A stretch of 64,000 bases of DNA. It comes from Denitratimonas tolerans. GTDB lineage: Bacteria > Pseudomonadota > Gammaproteobacteria > Xanthomonadales > Xanthomonadaceae. The notes under the pieces are model-generated. The model was not told the DNA's origin. It searched no databases and saw only the letters and a list, made by a program, of their open reading frames with translations. A program made the translations under genes and the position numbers. The stretch lies in contig NZ_JBBDHC010000002.1 of NCBI RefSeq assembly GCF_037203605.1, positions 62,001-126,000 on the forward strand, in the 5' to 3' direction. This document shows, piece after piece, positions 49,497-58,289 of the stretch; the first letter of the stretch is position 1; every line of letters begins with the position of its first letter.

Positions 49497-52069
49497 GCCG
49501 CGGACCGGGCTGCAGCGGCGACATCGGGCCGCATCGCCGGCTCACGCCGCACCAGGCGCAGGGCGTTCAGCGTCACGATCAGCGAGGAGCCGGCCATGCC
49601 CAGCGCCGCCAGCCACGGCTCGATCCAGCCGGCCGCGGCAAACGGCAGCGCAATGAGGTTGTAGCCCAGCGCCCAGGCCAGGTTCTGCCGCAGCGTCACG
49701 CGCGCGCGGCGCGCCAGCGCGATCGCCTGCGGCACGCGCGCGAGCTGCTGCGCCGTCAGCACCACGTCGGCCGCCCCGTGGGCAAGCGCCGCACCACCGT
49801 GCATGGCGATCGAGACGTCCGCGCCGGCCAGCACCGGCGCATCGTTGATGCCGTCGCCCACCATGAGCACGACGCGGCCTTCGCGCTGCAGGGCGCGGAT
49901 GCGCTCCAGCTTCTGTTCGGGGGTGCGACGCGCGCTGTGGCGGGAAATGCCCAGCGCACGGGCGGCCGCGGTCACGGCGGCTTCGCCATCGCCGCTCAAC
50001 AGCTCGCACTCCAGCCCGAGCCTGCGGCACGCGGACACGGCCTCGGCGGCATCCGGACGCAGCGCGTCGCGGATCGCGAAGCGGGCAAACGCGGTTTCAC
50101 CGTCACCCAGCCAGAGCGCGCCGTCGTCGGGGCGACTGGCAGCGAACGCGGCATGGCCGAGCCGCCAGCGCCGGTCACCGGCATGCGCTTCGACGCCGAA
50201 GCCGGGTATGTGCTCGATGCGTGCGCTCTCCGTACGCAGCAACATCGACTCCTCGATCAGGGTTTCCTCACCGTCGTTCCCGTGCCGGCCGGGATCCATC
50301 CGGCTTTCAACAGCAGAATCAAACGGGCTCCCGGCCTGCACCGGGATGACGGAGCGGGGCGTGCCCTGGTTCTCCGGCGATTCCCGGACAAACACGCGCG
50401 CCAGCGGATGCCGGCTGTCGCGCTCCAGCGCCCGCGCGATGCGCAGCGCCTCGGCGCGGGTGATGCCACCGAAGGTCTCCACCGCGCGCAGGCTCGGCTC
50501 ACCCAGACTCAGGGTGCCGGTCTTGTCGAACACCACGGTGTCCACGCGCGCCAAGACGTCGAGCGCGTCCGGACGCATCGCCAGCACACCGATCCGCGCC
50601 AGCGCGGTGTGGGCGCTGGCGATGGCGGTGGGAATGGCCAGTGACAGCGCGCAGGGGCAGGCCACCACCAGCACCGCAAGCGTAACCTCGAAGGCGCGCG
50701 AAGGATCGTGCTTCAGCCACCACAGGCAGGTGAGTGCGGCGGCGGCGAACAGCGCCAGCACGAAGCGCGTGGCCACCGCGTCCGCCAGCCGCGCCGCGGC
50801 GGGGCGCTCATTCTGGGCGCGCTCGATCAGGCGGGAAAGTTGCGAAAGCCAGGTGTCCTGCCCGGTGCGCGTCACGCGCAGGCGCGCCACGCTGCCGACC
50901 ACGATGCTTCCGGCGCGCAACTCCTCGCCTTCAGCGCGCGACACCGGCTCGGCTTCCCCGGTCAGGAGCGATTCGTCCACCGCGGCCGCGGCCAGCGCGA
51001 GGCCATCGGCAGGCACGGCTTCGCCCGGCGGCACCCGCACCACATCGCCCGGCGACAGCGTGGCGACGGGAACCTGCGCAGCGCAGCCATCGCCGTCCTC
51101 ACGCCACGCGAACGCCGGCCGCGCGCGCGCCAGCGTATCGACGTGATCGGTGGCGCGCGCGCGCGCCGCCGCTTCGATCTGGCGCGCGATCAGGAGGAAA
51201 AGCACGAACATCACTGCGGCATCGAACCATACGTGCGTGCCGCCGCGCAGGGTCTCGAACAGGCTGGCGAAATAGGCCAGCAGCACCGAGGTGGCCACCA
51301 GCGTATCCATGCCGAAGCGGCGCAGCCGCAGCTCGTTCCACATCCCGGCGATGAAGGGCCAGCCCGAATAGAACACCACCGGCGTGGCCAGCAGGAAGGT
51401 GACCCAGCGCAGGAAGTCGCGCAGCGGGATCGACATTTCCCGCGCGGTGTCCAGGTACAGCGCCTCGGCGAACATCATCGCCTGCATCGCTCCCAGGCCG
51501 GCCACGCCCAGGCGCAGGATCGCGCTGCGGCGCTCGCGCCGGCGCGCATCTTCGCGCGCCTGTCCGGGCGAAAGATGGGCGCGGTAGCCGAGCGCCGACA
51601 GGTCGTCAAGCACCTGCGACAGGCGCATGGCCGAGGCATCCCAGGTGATGCGGATGCGCCCGGTCACCGCATTGGCAACGACCTCGCGCACGCCGGCGCG
51701 GCGGCGCAGGGCGCGATCGATCAGCCAGGCACAGGCGGCGCAGCGCATGCCATCGGTCAGCACCGTGATCTGGCTGCCCTCCGACACGCTGCGCACGTGT
51801 TCGGCCTGCACCTCGGGGCGATCCCACAGCGAAAGGTCGGCGTCGCTGTCATCGACCCGCGCGCCCTGCGCCTGGCGCAGGCGGTAGTAATCGGCCAGAC
51901 CGGCGGTGGCGATCCATTCGGCCGCGCCGGCGCAGCCGCGGCAACAGAAGTCGTGCTCGGCATCGGCGATCCACGAGGCGATGGCCTCGGCACCCAGGGG
52001 TTCGCCGCAGTGGAAGCAGCCCGCTTCCACGCTGCGGGTTTGGCCGACTTCCATCACGCAGGCAGTCAA
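49493..52069 (-). CDS. ccoI: Copper-exporting P-type ATPase for cbb3 assembly (CcoI), with in-frame repeat
   Basis: CcoI pumps Cu+ out of the cytoplasm for delivery to the CcoN active site. The 858-aa product has an N-terminal Cys-rich region (CFHCGEPL and FCCRGCAGA), a heavy-metal domain with DGMRCAACAW (near 108), the transmembrane CPC at about 471 (VACPCALSLAIPT), the phosphorylation DKTGT near 513, the HP motif in DSRHPLARVFV and GDGINDAPVL near 740. An 82-bp palindrome at 50271-50352 is read in frame as about 28 residues (573-600) in the N-domain just after the HP helix, explaining part of the extra length. It opens with TTG at 52069 overlapping ccoH; an ATG five codons later is the alternative. 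Confidence 0.93.
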   Translation of the reverse strand: MTACVMEVGQTRSVEAGCFHCGEPLGAEAIASWIADAEHDFCCRGCAGAAEWIATAGLADYYRLRQAQGARVDDSDADLSLWDRPEVQAEHVRSVSEGSQITVLTDGMRCAACAWLIDRALRRRAGVREVVANAVTGRIRITWDASAMRLSQVLDDLSALGYRAHLSPGQAREDARRRERRSAILRLGVAGLGAMQAMMFAEALYLDTAREMSIPLRDFLRWVTFLLATPVVFYSGWPFIAGMWNELRLRRFGMDTLVATSVLLAYFASLFETLRGGTHVWFDAAVMFVLFLLIARQIEAAARARATDHVDTLARARPAFAWREDGDGCAAQVPVATLSPGDVVRVPPGEAVPADGLALAAAAVDESLLTGEAEPVSRAEGEELRAGSIVVGSVARLRVTRTGQDTWLSQLSRLIERAQNERPAAARLADAVATRFVLALFAAAALTCLWWLKHDPSRAFEVTLAVLVVACPCALSLAIPTAIASAHTALARIGVLAMRPDALDVLARVDTVVFDKTGTLSLGEPSLRAVETFGGITRAEALRIARALERDSRHPLARVFVRESPENQGTPRSVIPVQAGSPFDSAVESRMDPGRHGNDGEETLIEESMLLRTESARIEHIPGFGVEAHAGDRRWRLGHAAFAASRPDDGALWLGDGETAFARFAIRDALRPDAAEAVSACRRLGLECELLSGDGEAAVTAAARALGISRHSARRTPEQKLERIRALQREGRVVLMVGDGINDAPVLAGADVSIAMHGGAALAHGAADVVLTAQQLARVPQAIALARRARVTLRQNLAWALGYNLIALPFAAAGWIEPWLAALGMAGSSLIVTLNALRLVRREPAMRPDVAAAARSAA
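50271..50352. repeat. 82-bp palindromic element inside ccoI
   Basis: Two imperfect inverted arms of about 27 bp face each other: one begins CCGTCGTTCCCGTGCCGG, and the reverse complement of the other begins CCGTCATCCCGGTGCAGG. On the coding strand it reads SVIPVQAGS ... GRHGND, the same kind of peptide that translated dispersed palindromes give in many proteobacteria. The arms resemble the single hairpin at 19060-19087. No stop or frameshift results. Confidence 0.85.
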
Positions 52070-52581
52070 TGCCCCTCCGAGAACTGCGGTGCCAGCGCGA
52101 TCGCGGCGCGTCCGGCCTCGAAGCGCCCGGCGATCCGCCAGGCACCGTCATCGGCCGACACCAGCACCGTCCAAACCGCCGGCAGCGGCAGCGGCACGCG
52201 CCCGAGGAAGCGCTCGCCGCTGCGGGTGAGCGTCAGATGGCGATCCTGCGCCGCCCGGCTGGGGTGGATCAGCGCCAGCCGCAACCGTACCGCGGATTCC
52301 GGCAGCGGATCGATGCCGACGTCGACCGCCCCGGTCGCCGGATCGATGGACAGCGTGCCGCGCATGCCCAAGGCAATGGCGGCGCGATCGGCGCGCAGGT
52401 CTTCCACCTGGATCTGCGCGGTGCGCCTGACGTCGACGGGCAGCGCCTCGTCCGCGCCCACGTGCACGGAGATGGCCACCAGCACCAGGCTGGCTGTGAC
52501 CATCACGGCGGGAATGCCCGCCACCAGCCACATCATGGGTTCGCGATACCAGGGTGACGCGGTGCGTGCGGAGTCGGTCAC
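52066..52581 (-). CDS. ccoH: cbb3 assembly protein CcoH (FixH family)
   Basis: This 171-aa FixH-family protein supports stable assembly of the cbb3 oxidase, probably through contact with CcoN or CcoP. One N-terminal membrane helix (about 14-40, PMMWLVAGIPAVMVTASLVL) is followed by a periplasmic beta-rich domain with LALIHPSRAAQDRHLTL and ending in RIAGRF. GTG at 52581 has GGTGAG just before it and overlaps the ccoG stop region; its TGA lies directly before the ccoI start. Sequence conservation in the family is low, and the place in the cluster is the main support. Confidence 0.88.
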   Translation of the reverse strand: MTDSARTASPWYREPMMWLVAGIPAVMVTASLVLVAISVHVGADEALPVDVRRTAQIQVEDLRADRAAIALGMRGTLSIDPATGAVDVGIDPLPESAVRLRLALIHPSRAAQDRHLTLTRSGERFLGRVPLPLPAVWTVLVSADDGAWRIAGRFEAGRAAIALAPQFSEGH

Positions 52582-52586
52582 GGCGC

Positions 52587-54173
52587 TCACCTCGCCGGGC
52601 CGAAGAAAGCCGCTTCTTCGCTGATCCGGATCGGCTTGCCCTGCGACTCGCCCTCGATCACGAACTCGACCGTGGTGCGACCGCGCACCGCGCCCAGCGG
52701 GGCGCTCAGCGTCACCGGCAGGTTGACGACTTCCTGCGCCGGAATCTCGACCACCCGCGGCGCATCCGCCAGGCTCACGCCCGCGTCGCTTTCCACGCTC
52801 ACCCGATAGGTCGCGGCACGCTCGGTCTTGTTGATCAGCTTGACCCCGTAGCCGTTTTCGATCGTGCCCTGCGCGGTCTCGCGATACAGCGCATTGCGGT
52901 CGCGCAGCACTTCGACCGTGACCGGCGAACGCGAGGTCACGCCCACGCCCCAGCCGACCAGGAGCATGAGCAGCAGCAGGCCGTACACCCAGATGCGCGG
53001 GCGCAGGATGCGGGTGGGCTTGCCTTCGAGCGCGTTCTGGGTGGTGAAGCGGATCAGGCCGCGCGGGTAGCCGGTCTTGTCCATCACTTCGTTGCAGGCA
53101 TCCACGCACGCCCCGCAGGCGATGCATTCGTACTGCAGCCCGTTGCGGATGTCGATGCCGACCGGGCAGACCTGCACGCACAGCGAGCAGTCGATGCAGT
53201 CGCCCAGCAGCGTCTTGTCGAGGCTGGCCTTTTCGTACAGCGCCCGGCCCAGCTCATCGCTGTTGCCCCAGTCATCGACCAGGCCGGTGGTCACGCGCGC
53301 GTCGACCGCGCGCGAGGCGGCGCTCTGATGCCGGGCCGCGTACAGCAGCGCCGAGTCGGCTTGCTCGAGGCTCAGCGGCGAGCGCCCGCGCGCTTCTGCC
53401 GAATCCAGCGTTCCGCGCTTGCGCGGCCCGCGCGGCTCGCCGCGCGCGGCGTCGTAGCTGATGATGAGCGTGTTGCGGTCGAACATCGCGCTCTGGAAGC
53501 GTGCGTAGGGGCACATGTACTTGCAGACCTGCTCGCGCAGCACGCCCGCATTGCCCCAGGTGGCGATGGAATAGAACAGCACCCAGAAGATTTCCCAGCC
53601 GGTCCAGGCGAACGGCCAGGTGCGCAGCGCCAGTTCCTTGATCGGGGTAAAGAAGCCGACAAAGGTGAAGCCGGTCCACAGCGCGAACACGATCCAGGCC
53701 GCGTGGCGGCTGCCGCGCTTGAGGATCTTCTCGCGCGTCCAGGGCGACTTGTCCAGGCGCAGGCGCGCGCTGCGGTCGCCCTCGAACAGCTGCTCCATCC
53801 CGATGAACACTTCCGTCCACACCGTCTGCGGGCAGGCGAAGCCGCACCACAGCCGCCCGGCCAGCGCGGTGAAGAAGAACAGGCTCATCCCGGCGATGAT
53901 CAGCAGCACGGCGAGGAAGATGAAGTCCTGCGGCCAGAACGCCAAACCGAATACGTAGAAGCGTCGCGCCGGCAGATCGAACAGCACCGCCTGGTGGCCG
54001 TCCCAGGTCAACCATGGGAATACGTAGAACATGCCCAACAGCACGATCGTGGCGAGCTTGCGAAGGCGCTGGTAGCGCCCGTCGATCTCGCGCGACTGGA
54101 TCTTGGGCTCGGCGACGTAGAGCGCGGTATCTACGCTGACAGGGATTTCCTTTTTCACTGCGGGGGCCGACAA
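52587..54173 (-). CDS. ccoG: cbb3 assembly ferredoxin-type protein CcoG
   Basis: CcoG is a membrane protein with two [4Fe-4S] clusters that acts as a cupric reductase during cbb3 oxidase assembly. The 528-aa product has about five helices in its first half, RLWCGFACPQTVWTEVF near residue 130, YMCPYARFQSAMFDRNTLI near 220, and the cluster motifs CIDCSLCVQVCPVGID and CIACGACVDACNEVMD. A soluble IgG-like domain forms the C-terminus. An Ala/Arg-rich insertion of about 50 residues lies between DAARGEPRG and the first cluster motif, larger than in most CcoG proteins. It is followed directly by ccoH. Confidence 0.95.
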   Translation of the reverse strand: MSAPAVKKEIPVSVDTALYVAEPKIQSREIDGRYQRLRKLATIVLLGMFYVFPWLTWDGHQAVLFDLPARRFYVFGLAFWPQDFIFLAVLLIIAGMSLFFFTALAGRLWCGFACPQTVWTEVFIGMEQLFEGDRSARLRLDKSPWTREKILKRGSRHAAWIVFALWTGFTFVGFFTPIKELALRTWPFAWTGWEIFWVLFYSIATWGNAGVLREQVCKYMCPYARFQSAMFDRNTLIISYDAARGEPRGPRKRGTLDSAEARGRSPLSLEQADSALLYAARHQSAASRAVDARVTTGLVDDWGNSDELGRALYEKASLDKTLLGDCIDCSLCVQVCPVGIDIRNGLQYECIACGACVDACNEVMDKTGYPRGLIRFTTQNALEGKPTRILRPRIWVYGLLLLMLLVGWGVGVTSRSPVTVEVLRDRNALYRETAQGTIENGYGVKLINKTERAATYRVSVESDAGVSLADAPRVVEIPAQEVVNLPVTLSAPLGAVRGRTTVEFVIEGESQGKPIRISEEAAFFGPAR

Positions 54174-54191
54174 GATCGCGGCCCTGCTCCT

Positions 54192-54491
54192 TTACGATCT
54201 TGGCAAGGGTCGGTTGAAGCGGATGCGCGGGTGCAGCAGCAGCCAGGTGAACAGGCTCGAACTGGCGGTCGCGATCCAGAACATGAAGAACCCGACCGAA
54301 TAGCCAAACTCGCGCGGAATGTCGAGTTCCGGAAAGGTCATGTCACGCAGCGCCAGCGGATCGACGAAGGCAAAGAACACCATCGTCATCACGCAGGCCG
54401 AAAAGAAGCTCGGCCAGGCGATGGCTCCCACGCGCTGCACCAGTGGCAGCGCGCAGGGATAGTTGGGCTGGACCGGCTCGGTGCCTGACAT
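54192..54491 (-). CDS. Small two-helix membrane protein between ccoP and ccoG
   Basis: This 99-aa protein has two hydrophobic helices: about 24-44 (AWPSFFSACVMTMVFFAFVD) and about 62-86 (EFGYSVGFFMFWIATASSSL). The loop between them is acidic (LRDMTFPELDIPREF) and the ends are polar. I recognise no domain. Its ATG shares one base with the ccoP stop and it lies 18 bp before ccoG, so it is clearly part of the operon. A small subunit or assembly helper of the cbb3 oxidase is plausible from the context. Unnamed proteins occupy this place in related genomes, from general knowledge. Confidence 0.8.
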   Translation of the reverse strand: MSGTEPVQPNYPCALPLVQRVGAIAWPSFFSACVMTMVFFAFVDPLALRDMTFPELDIPREFGYSVGFFMFWIATASSSLFTWLLLHPRIRFNRPLPRS

Positions 54492-55393
54492 CACTGCGCC
54501 CCGCCGCCGTGCGACTGGGCCCAGACCCATGCCGCGACCACGCGCGCGCGGGTCTCGCCGATGATCGGCTCGTGCGCCGGCATGGCGCCGTTGTGGCCCT
54601 TCAGCACCGCATCGCGGATCGTGCCGAAGTCGCCGCCGTAGAGCCAGATGTCGTCGCTGAGGTTGGGGGCACCGAGCAGCGGATTGCCGCCGCCGTCCGC
54701 GCCGTGGCAGGCGACGCAGACCATGTCGAACTTCGGCTTGCCGGCCGCCGCCATGGCGGCGTCCACGCGCTGGCCGGAGAGCGACTGCACGTAAACCGCC
54801 ACCTCGCCGGCACCTTTCTCGCCGCCCACCACGTCGCCGAACGGCGGCATCACCGCCTGGCGGCCATGTCGCACCGTGGTGAGGATGTCGTCGGGCGAGC
54901 CGCCCCATTGCCAGTCGTCATCGGTCAGGTTCGGAAAGCCGCGCGCCCCCTTGGCGTCCGAGCCGTGGCAGGTGGCACAGGTGTTGGCGAATATCTTGCG
55001 GCCCAGCGGAATCGCCTCGGGATCCCTGGCGATCTCGTCGATCGGCAGGCCCTCGTAGCGCGCGAACGTGGCATCCAGCACCGCGCGCGCCTTGGCGGCA
55101 TCGGCGTCGTGTTCACCCACCGAGGTCCAGCCGAGAGTGCCCACGAACGAGCCGAAGCCCGGGTACAGGACCAGATAGCCGATGGAAAACACGATGGTGA
55201 TGTAGAACAGGTTGATCCACCAGCGTGGCAACGGTTTGTTGTATTCGGTGATATCGCCGTCCCAGACGTGCCCGGTCTCGTCCGGAGCCGGATCGCCGGG
55301 CCGCAGCGACGAGGTGCGCCACAGCAGCCAGACGCAGCCGCCGACGTTCAGGACGATCAGCGCGATGACATACAGCGACCAGCCGGCGCTCAT
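54491..55393 (-). CDS. ccoP: cbb3 oxidase diheme cytochrome c subunit CcoP
   Basis: CcoP carries electrons through two c-type hemes toward CcoO/CcoN. The 300-aa product has two N-terminal membrane helices (SLYVIALIVLNVGGCVWLLW and LFYITIVFSIGYLVLYPGFG) and two cytochrome c domains with CATCHGSDAKGARGFPNL and CVACHGADGGGNPLLGAPNL. A distal Met ligand is seen in VMPPFGD and in GAMPAHE. It overlaps ccoQ as ATGA. The length is normal for the two-helix CcoP type. Confidence 0.97.
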   Translation of the reverse strand: MSAGWSLYVIALIVLNVGGCVWLLWRTSSLRPGDPAPDETGHVWDGDITEYNKPLPRWWINLFYITIVFSIGYLVLYPGFGSFVGTLGWTSVGEHDADAAKARAVLDATFARYEGLPIDEIARDPEAIPLGRKIFANTCATCHGSDAKGARGFPNLTDDDWQWGGSPDDILTTVRHGRQAVMPPFGDVVGGEKGAGEVAVYVQSLSGQRVDAAMAAAGKPKFDMVCVACHGADGGGNPLLGAPNLSDDIWLYGGDFGTIRDAVLKGHNGAMPAHEPIIGETRARVVAAWVWAQSHGGGAQ

Positions 55394-55548
55394 GGGCCTT
55401 CTCCCTTCACGATCTCGTCTTCCAGCGGCAGGTGCGCCGCCTCCTCAAAATCCGCGTTGCGCCGTGAACTCCAGGCCCAGAAGCAGCCGTAGAGGAACAG
55501 CACCAGCAGCACCACGGTGACGATTCCGGTCACGGTGCCGCTGCTCAT
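55390..55548 (-). CDS. ccoQ: cbb3 oxidase small subunit CcoQ
   Basis: CcoQ is a single-helix subunit that stabilises the cbb3 complex. The 52-aa product has a helix (TGIVTVVLLVLFLYGCFWAW), then SSRRNADFEEAAHLPLEDE, a typical CcoQ tail. Both ends overlap neighbours as ATGA: the start with ccoO and the stop with ccoP, so translation is coupled along the operon. Confidence 0.94.
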   Translation of the reverse strand: MSSGTVTGIVTVVLLVLFLYGCFWAWSSRRNADFEEAAHLPLEDEIVKGEGP

Positions 55549-56198
55549 GGCGCGGCTCCGGCGGCCGCATCGACGCCGGGGCGCGGCGCATGCCGTCCCA
55601 GACCCTGCAGATAGGCGACCAGCGCGTCGAGCTCGGTCTTGCCCTCGACCGCGGTGGCGACGCCCGCGAGGTCTTCGTCCGAATACGGGTCGCCAAGCTT
55701 GCGCAGGGCGGTGATCTTCCGGACCACCTCGTCGGCGCGGATCGTGCGCTCGGCCAGCCACGGATAGGACGGCATGTTGGACTGCGGCACCACGTCGCGC
55801 GGGTTCATCAGGTGCACGATGTGCCAGTCGTCCGAGTAGCGCCCGCCGACGCGCGCCAGATCCGGCCCGGTGCGCTTGGAGCCCCACTGGAACGGGCGGT
55901 CGTAGACCGATTCACCGGCCAGCGAATAGTGGCCGTAGCGCTCGGTTTCGAAGCGCAGGGTGCGCACCATCTGCGAGTGGCAGTTGTAGCAGCCTTCGCG
56001 CACATAGACGTCGCGCCCGGCCAGCTCCAGCGGCGGATAGGGCTTGACGCCCGGTGCCGGCTCCACGGCTTCGGCCTGGAACATGAGCGGGATGATTTCC
56101 GCCAGCCCGCCCAGGGAGATGGCGGCGGCGATCAGCACCGCCATCAGGCCCACGTTGCGCTCGATCTTGCCGTGTCCGGTGACTTTTTCCTGACTCAT
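55545..56198 (-). CDS. ccoO: cbb3 oxidase monoheme cytochrome c subunit CcoO
   Basis: CcoO is the membrane-anchored monoheme cytochrome that passes electrons to CcoN. The 217-aa product has an N-terminal helix (VGLMAVLIAAAISLGGLAEI), the heme motif CYNCHSQMVRTL near residue 71, and RPFQWGSKRTGPDLARVGG with QSNMPSYPWL supplying the distal Met. A C-terminal tail of about 20 residues is rich in Ala and Pro. It starts 10 bp after ccoN and overlaps ccoQ. Confidence 0.97.
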   Translation of the reverse strand: MSQEKVTGHGKIERNVGLMAVLIAAAISLGGLAEIIPLMFQAEAVEPAPGVKPYPPLELAGRDVYVREGCYNCHSQMVRTLRFETERYGHYSLAGESVYDRPFQWGSKRTGPDLARVGGRYSDDWHIVHLMNPRDVVPQSNMPSYPWLAERTIRADEVVRKITALRKLGDPYSDEDLAGVATAVEGKTELDALVAYLQGLGRHAPRPGVDAAAGAAP

Positions 56199-56208
56199 GA
56201 TCGTCTCC

Positions 56209-57642
56209 TCAACCGTGCGCCGGGGCCGGAACCGCCACCGGCACGATCCTGTCGGTCATGCCGTAGGTCCTGATGACGTTCCACGCCATCAGCAGCATGC
56301 CGCTGAGCACCATCACCCCGCCCAGGAAGCGGAACAGGTAGTAGGGATAGGTGGCCGCGACCGATTCGACGAAGGTGTAGGTCAGGGTGCCGTCGTCGCC
56401 GGTGGCGCGCCACATCAGGCCCTGCATGACGCCGGCGATCCACATCGAGGCGATGTAGAACACCACGCCGATGGTATGCAGCCAGAAGTGTGCGTCGATC
56501 CACTTGACCGAATACATCTGCTGCAGGCCCAGCACGCGCGGATACAGCGCGTAGAGCGAGCCGATCGAGATCATCGCCACCCAGCCCAGGGTGCCGGCGT
56601 GCACGTGGCCCACGGTCCAGTCGGTGTAGTGGGAGAGCGAGTTGACCGTCTTGATCGAAAGCATCGGGCCTTCGAAGGTGGCGATCATGTAGAAGCTCAG
56701 CGACACGATCAGGAACTTCAGGATCGGATCGGTGCGCAGCTTGTACCAGACCCCCGAGAGCGTGAGGATGCCGTTCATCGCACCGCCCCACGAGGGTGCC
56801 AGCAGGATCAGCGAGAACACCATGCCCACCGACTGCACCCAGTCGGGCAACGAGGTGTACAGCAGGTGATGCGGGCCAGCCCACATGTAGATCGAGATCA
56901 GCGCCCAGAAGTGCACGATGGAAAGGCGATAGGAATAGATCGGCCGCTGCACCTGCTTGGGCACGAAGTAATACATCATCGCCAGATATCCCACGGTCAG
57001 CAGGAAGGCCACGCCGTTGTGGCCGTACCACCACTGCGCCATGGCGTCGACCGCGCCGCTGTAGACCGGATAGGACTTCCACAGCCCGGCCGGCATCACC
57101 AGGTTGTTGACGATGTGCAGCAGCGCCACGGCGATCACGTAGGCACCGTAGAACCAGTTGGCCACGTAGATGTGCTTGACCCGGCGCTTGACGATGGTGC
57201 CGAAGAACAGCCAGCCGTAGGCCACCCAGACCACCGTGACGAGGATGTCCAGCGGCCACTCCAGCTCGGCGTACTCCTTGCTCTGGGTGATGCCCAGTGG
57301 CAGGGTGATGGCCGCGCCGACCATTGCGGCCTGCCAGCCCCAGAACACGAAGCTGGCGAGCCGGTCGGAAATCAGGCGCACGTGGCAGGTGCGCTGCACC
57401 ACGTACAGCGAGGTGGCGAACAGCACCGAGCCGCCGAAGGCGAAGATCATGCCGTTGGTGTGCAGCGGGCGCAGACGGCCGTAGCCGAGCCAGGCGATGC
57501 CGTCGGTCATCTCGGGCCAGTAGAGCTGGGCAGCGATGATGACCCCCACCAGCATCCCGACGATGCCCCAGATCACGGTTGCAGCCGCGAACTGGCGCAC
57601 CACCTTGTCGTTGTAGGTTTCATTGAGCGTTGTCGAAGACAT
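56209..57642 (-). CDS. ccoN: cbb3-type cytochrome c oxidase catalytic subunit CcoN
   Basis: CcoN is the heme-copper catalytic subunit that reduces oxygen with high affinity and pumps protons. The 477-aa product has about twelve helices. Metal ligands are visible in LHTNGMIFAFGGSVLF (heme b), WYGHNGVAFLLTVGYLAMMY (CuB His and the C-family Tyr) and WTVGHVHAGTLGWVAM. It is the first gene of a long minus-strand operon (57642 to 48542). An FNR/Anr box about 55 bp upstream suggests induction at low oxygen. No defect is visible. Confidence 0.98.
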   Translation of the reverse strand: MSSTTLNETYNDKVVRQFAAATVIWGIVGMLVGVIIAAQLYWPEMTDGIAWLGYGRLRPLHTNGMIFAFGGSVLFATSLYVVQRTCHVRLISDRLASFVFWGWQAAMVGAAITLPLGITQSKEYAELEWPLDILVTVVWVAYGWLFFGTIVKRRVKHIYVANWFYGAYVIAVALLHIVNNLVMPAGLWKSYPVYSGAVDAMAQWWYGHNGVAFLLTVGYLAMMYYFVPKQVQRPIYSYRLSIVHFWALISIYMWAGPHHLLYTSLPDWVQSVGMVFSLILLAPSWGGAMNGILTLSGVWYKLRTDPILKFLIVSLSFYMIATFEGPMLSIKTVNSLSHYTDWTVGHVHAGTLGWVAMISIGSLYALYPRVLGLQQMYSVKWIDAHFWLHTIGVVFYIASMWIAGVMQGLMWRATGDDGTLTYTFVESVAATYPYYLFRFLGGVMVLSGMLLMAWNVIRTYGMTDRIVPVAVPAPAHG

Positions 57643-57696
57643 GTTCGGCCTCGATGCAGGGACGGGGCATGGTGTGCCGTGGCAGGGGCGGCGCGC

Positions 57697-57710
57697 TTGA
57701 CCTGAGTCAA
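57697..57710. promoter_or_regulatory. FNR/Anr box of ccoN promoter
   Basis: The palindrome TTGAC-CTGA-GTCAA matches the FNR/Anr type site. On the minus strand it is followed 22 bp later by CACCAT, a fair -10, which gives the -41.5 centring of a class II activated promoter with a start near 57661. The divergent CBS-protein gene starts 136 bp on the other side. Confidence 0.8.
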
Positions 57711-57845
57711 ATACCCGCGAAAGCGGCGCAGTTTACCGGATGCGATCGGCAACCTCACCCGTCCCAGGCCCGCTCGGATGGGGTATCCTCGGCCCCGGTG
57801 CGCCGGGCCCGCGCGGGCCCGGACCCAACAGCGGGAGGGCGGTCC

Positions 57846-58274
57846 ATGCGTACTGTGCGGCAACTTCTGGAGTCCAAGTCTCCGGACATCCACTCCATCT
57901 CACCCGACGTCCCGGTGATCGACGCCATCCGCCTGATGGCCGAGAAGGGCGTCGGCGCGGTGCTGGTCATGCAGGGTGAAGCGCTGGTCGGCATCCTTTC
58001 CGAGCGCGACTACGCGCGCAAGATCGTGCTGGCCGGCCTGTCCTCGAAGCAAACGCCGGTACGCGACATCATGACCAGCAAGCTGATCACGGTATCGCCC
58101 GACGACGATGCGCAGACGTGCATGCAGACCGTGACCCGAAACCGCATCCGCCACCTGCCGGTGGTCGAGAACGGCCGGGTGCAGGGCGTCATCTCCATCG
58201 GCGACCTGCTCGCCGCAGTGATCGAGCAGCAACAGCACGAGCTGGACCAGTTGCAGCGCTACATCACCGGCTGA
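57846..58274 (+). CDS. CBS-pair domain protein
   Basis: This 142-aa protein is almost wholly a tandem CBS pair (about 10-65 and 75-130; VGAVLVMQGEALVGILSERD and RHLPVVENGRVQGVISIGDL), a module that binds adenine nucleotides such as AMP or ATP. It has no attached enzyme or transporter. A strong GGGAGGG ribosome site precedes the ATG. The gene is divergent from ccoN and may share the FNR region. A regulatory role in energy sensing is plausible from the family only. Confidence 0.9.
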   Translation: MRTVRQLLESKSPDIHSISPDVPVIDAIRLMAEKGVGAVLVMQGEALVGILSERDYARKIVLAGLSSKQTPVRDIMTSKLITVSPDDDAQTCMQTVTRNRIRHLPVVENGRVQGVISIGDLLAAVIEQQQHELDQLQRYITG

Positions 58275-58289
58275 GCCGACGCCCCGGCA

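Noticed and set aside
52554..54488. A 644-codon open frame antisense to ccoG and ccoH
   Set aside because: The minus-strand genes carry cluster motifs and fit the cco operon; the antisense frame is low-complexity His/Arg/Ala.
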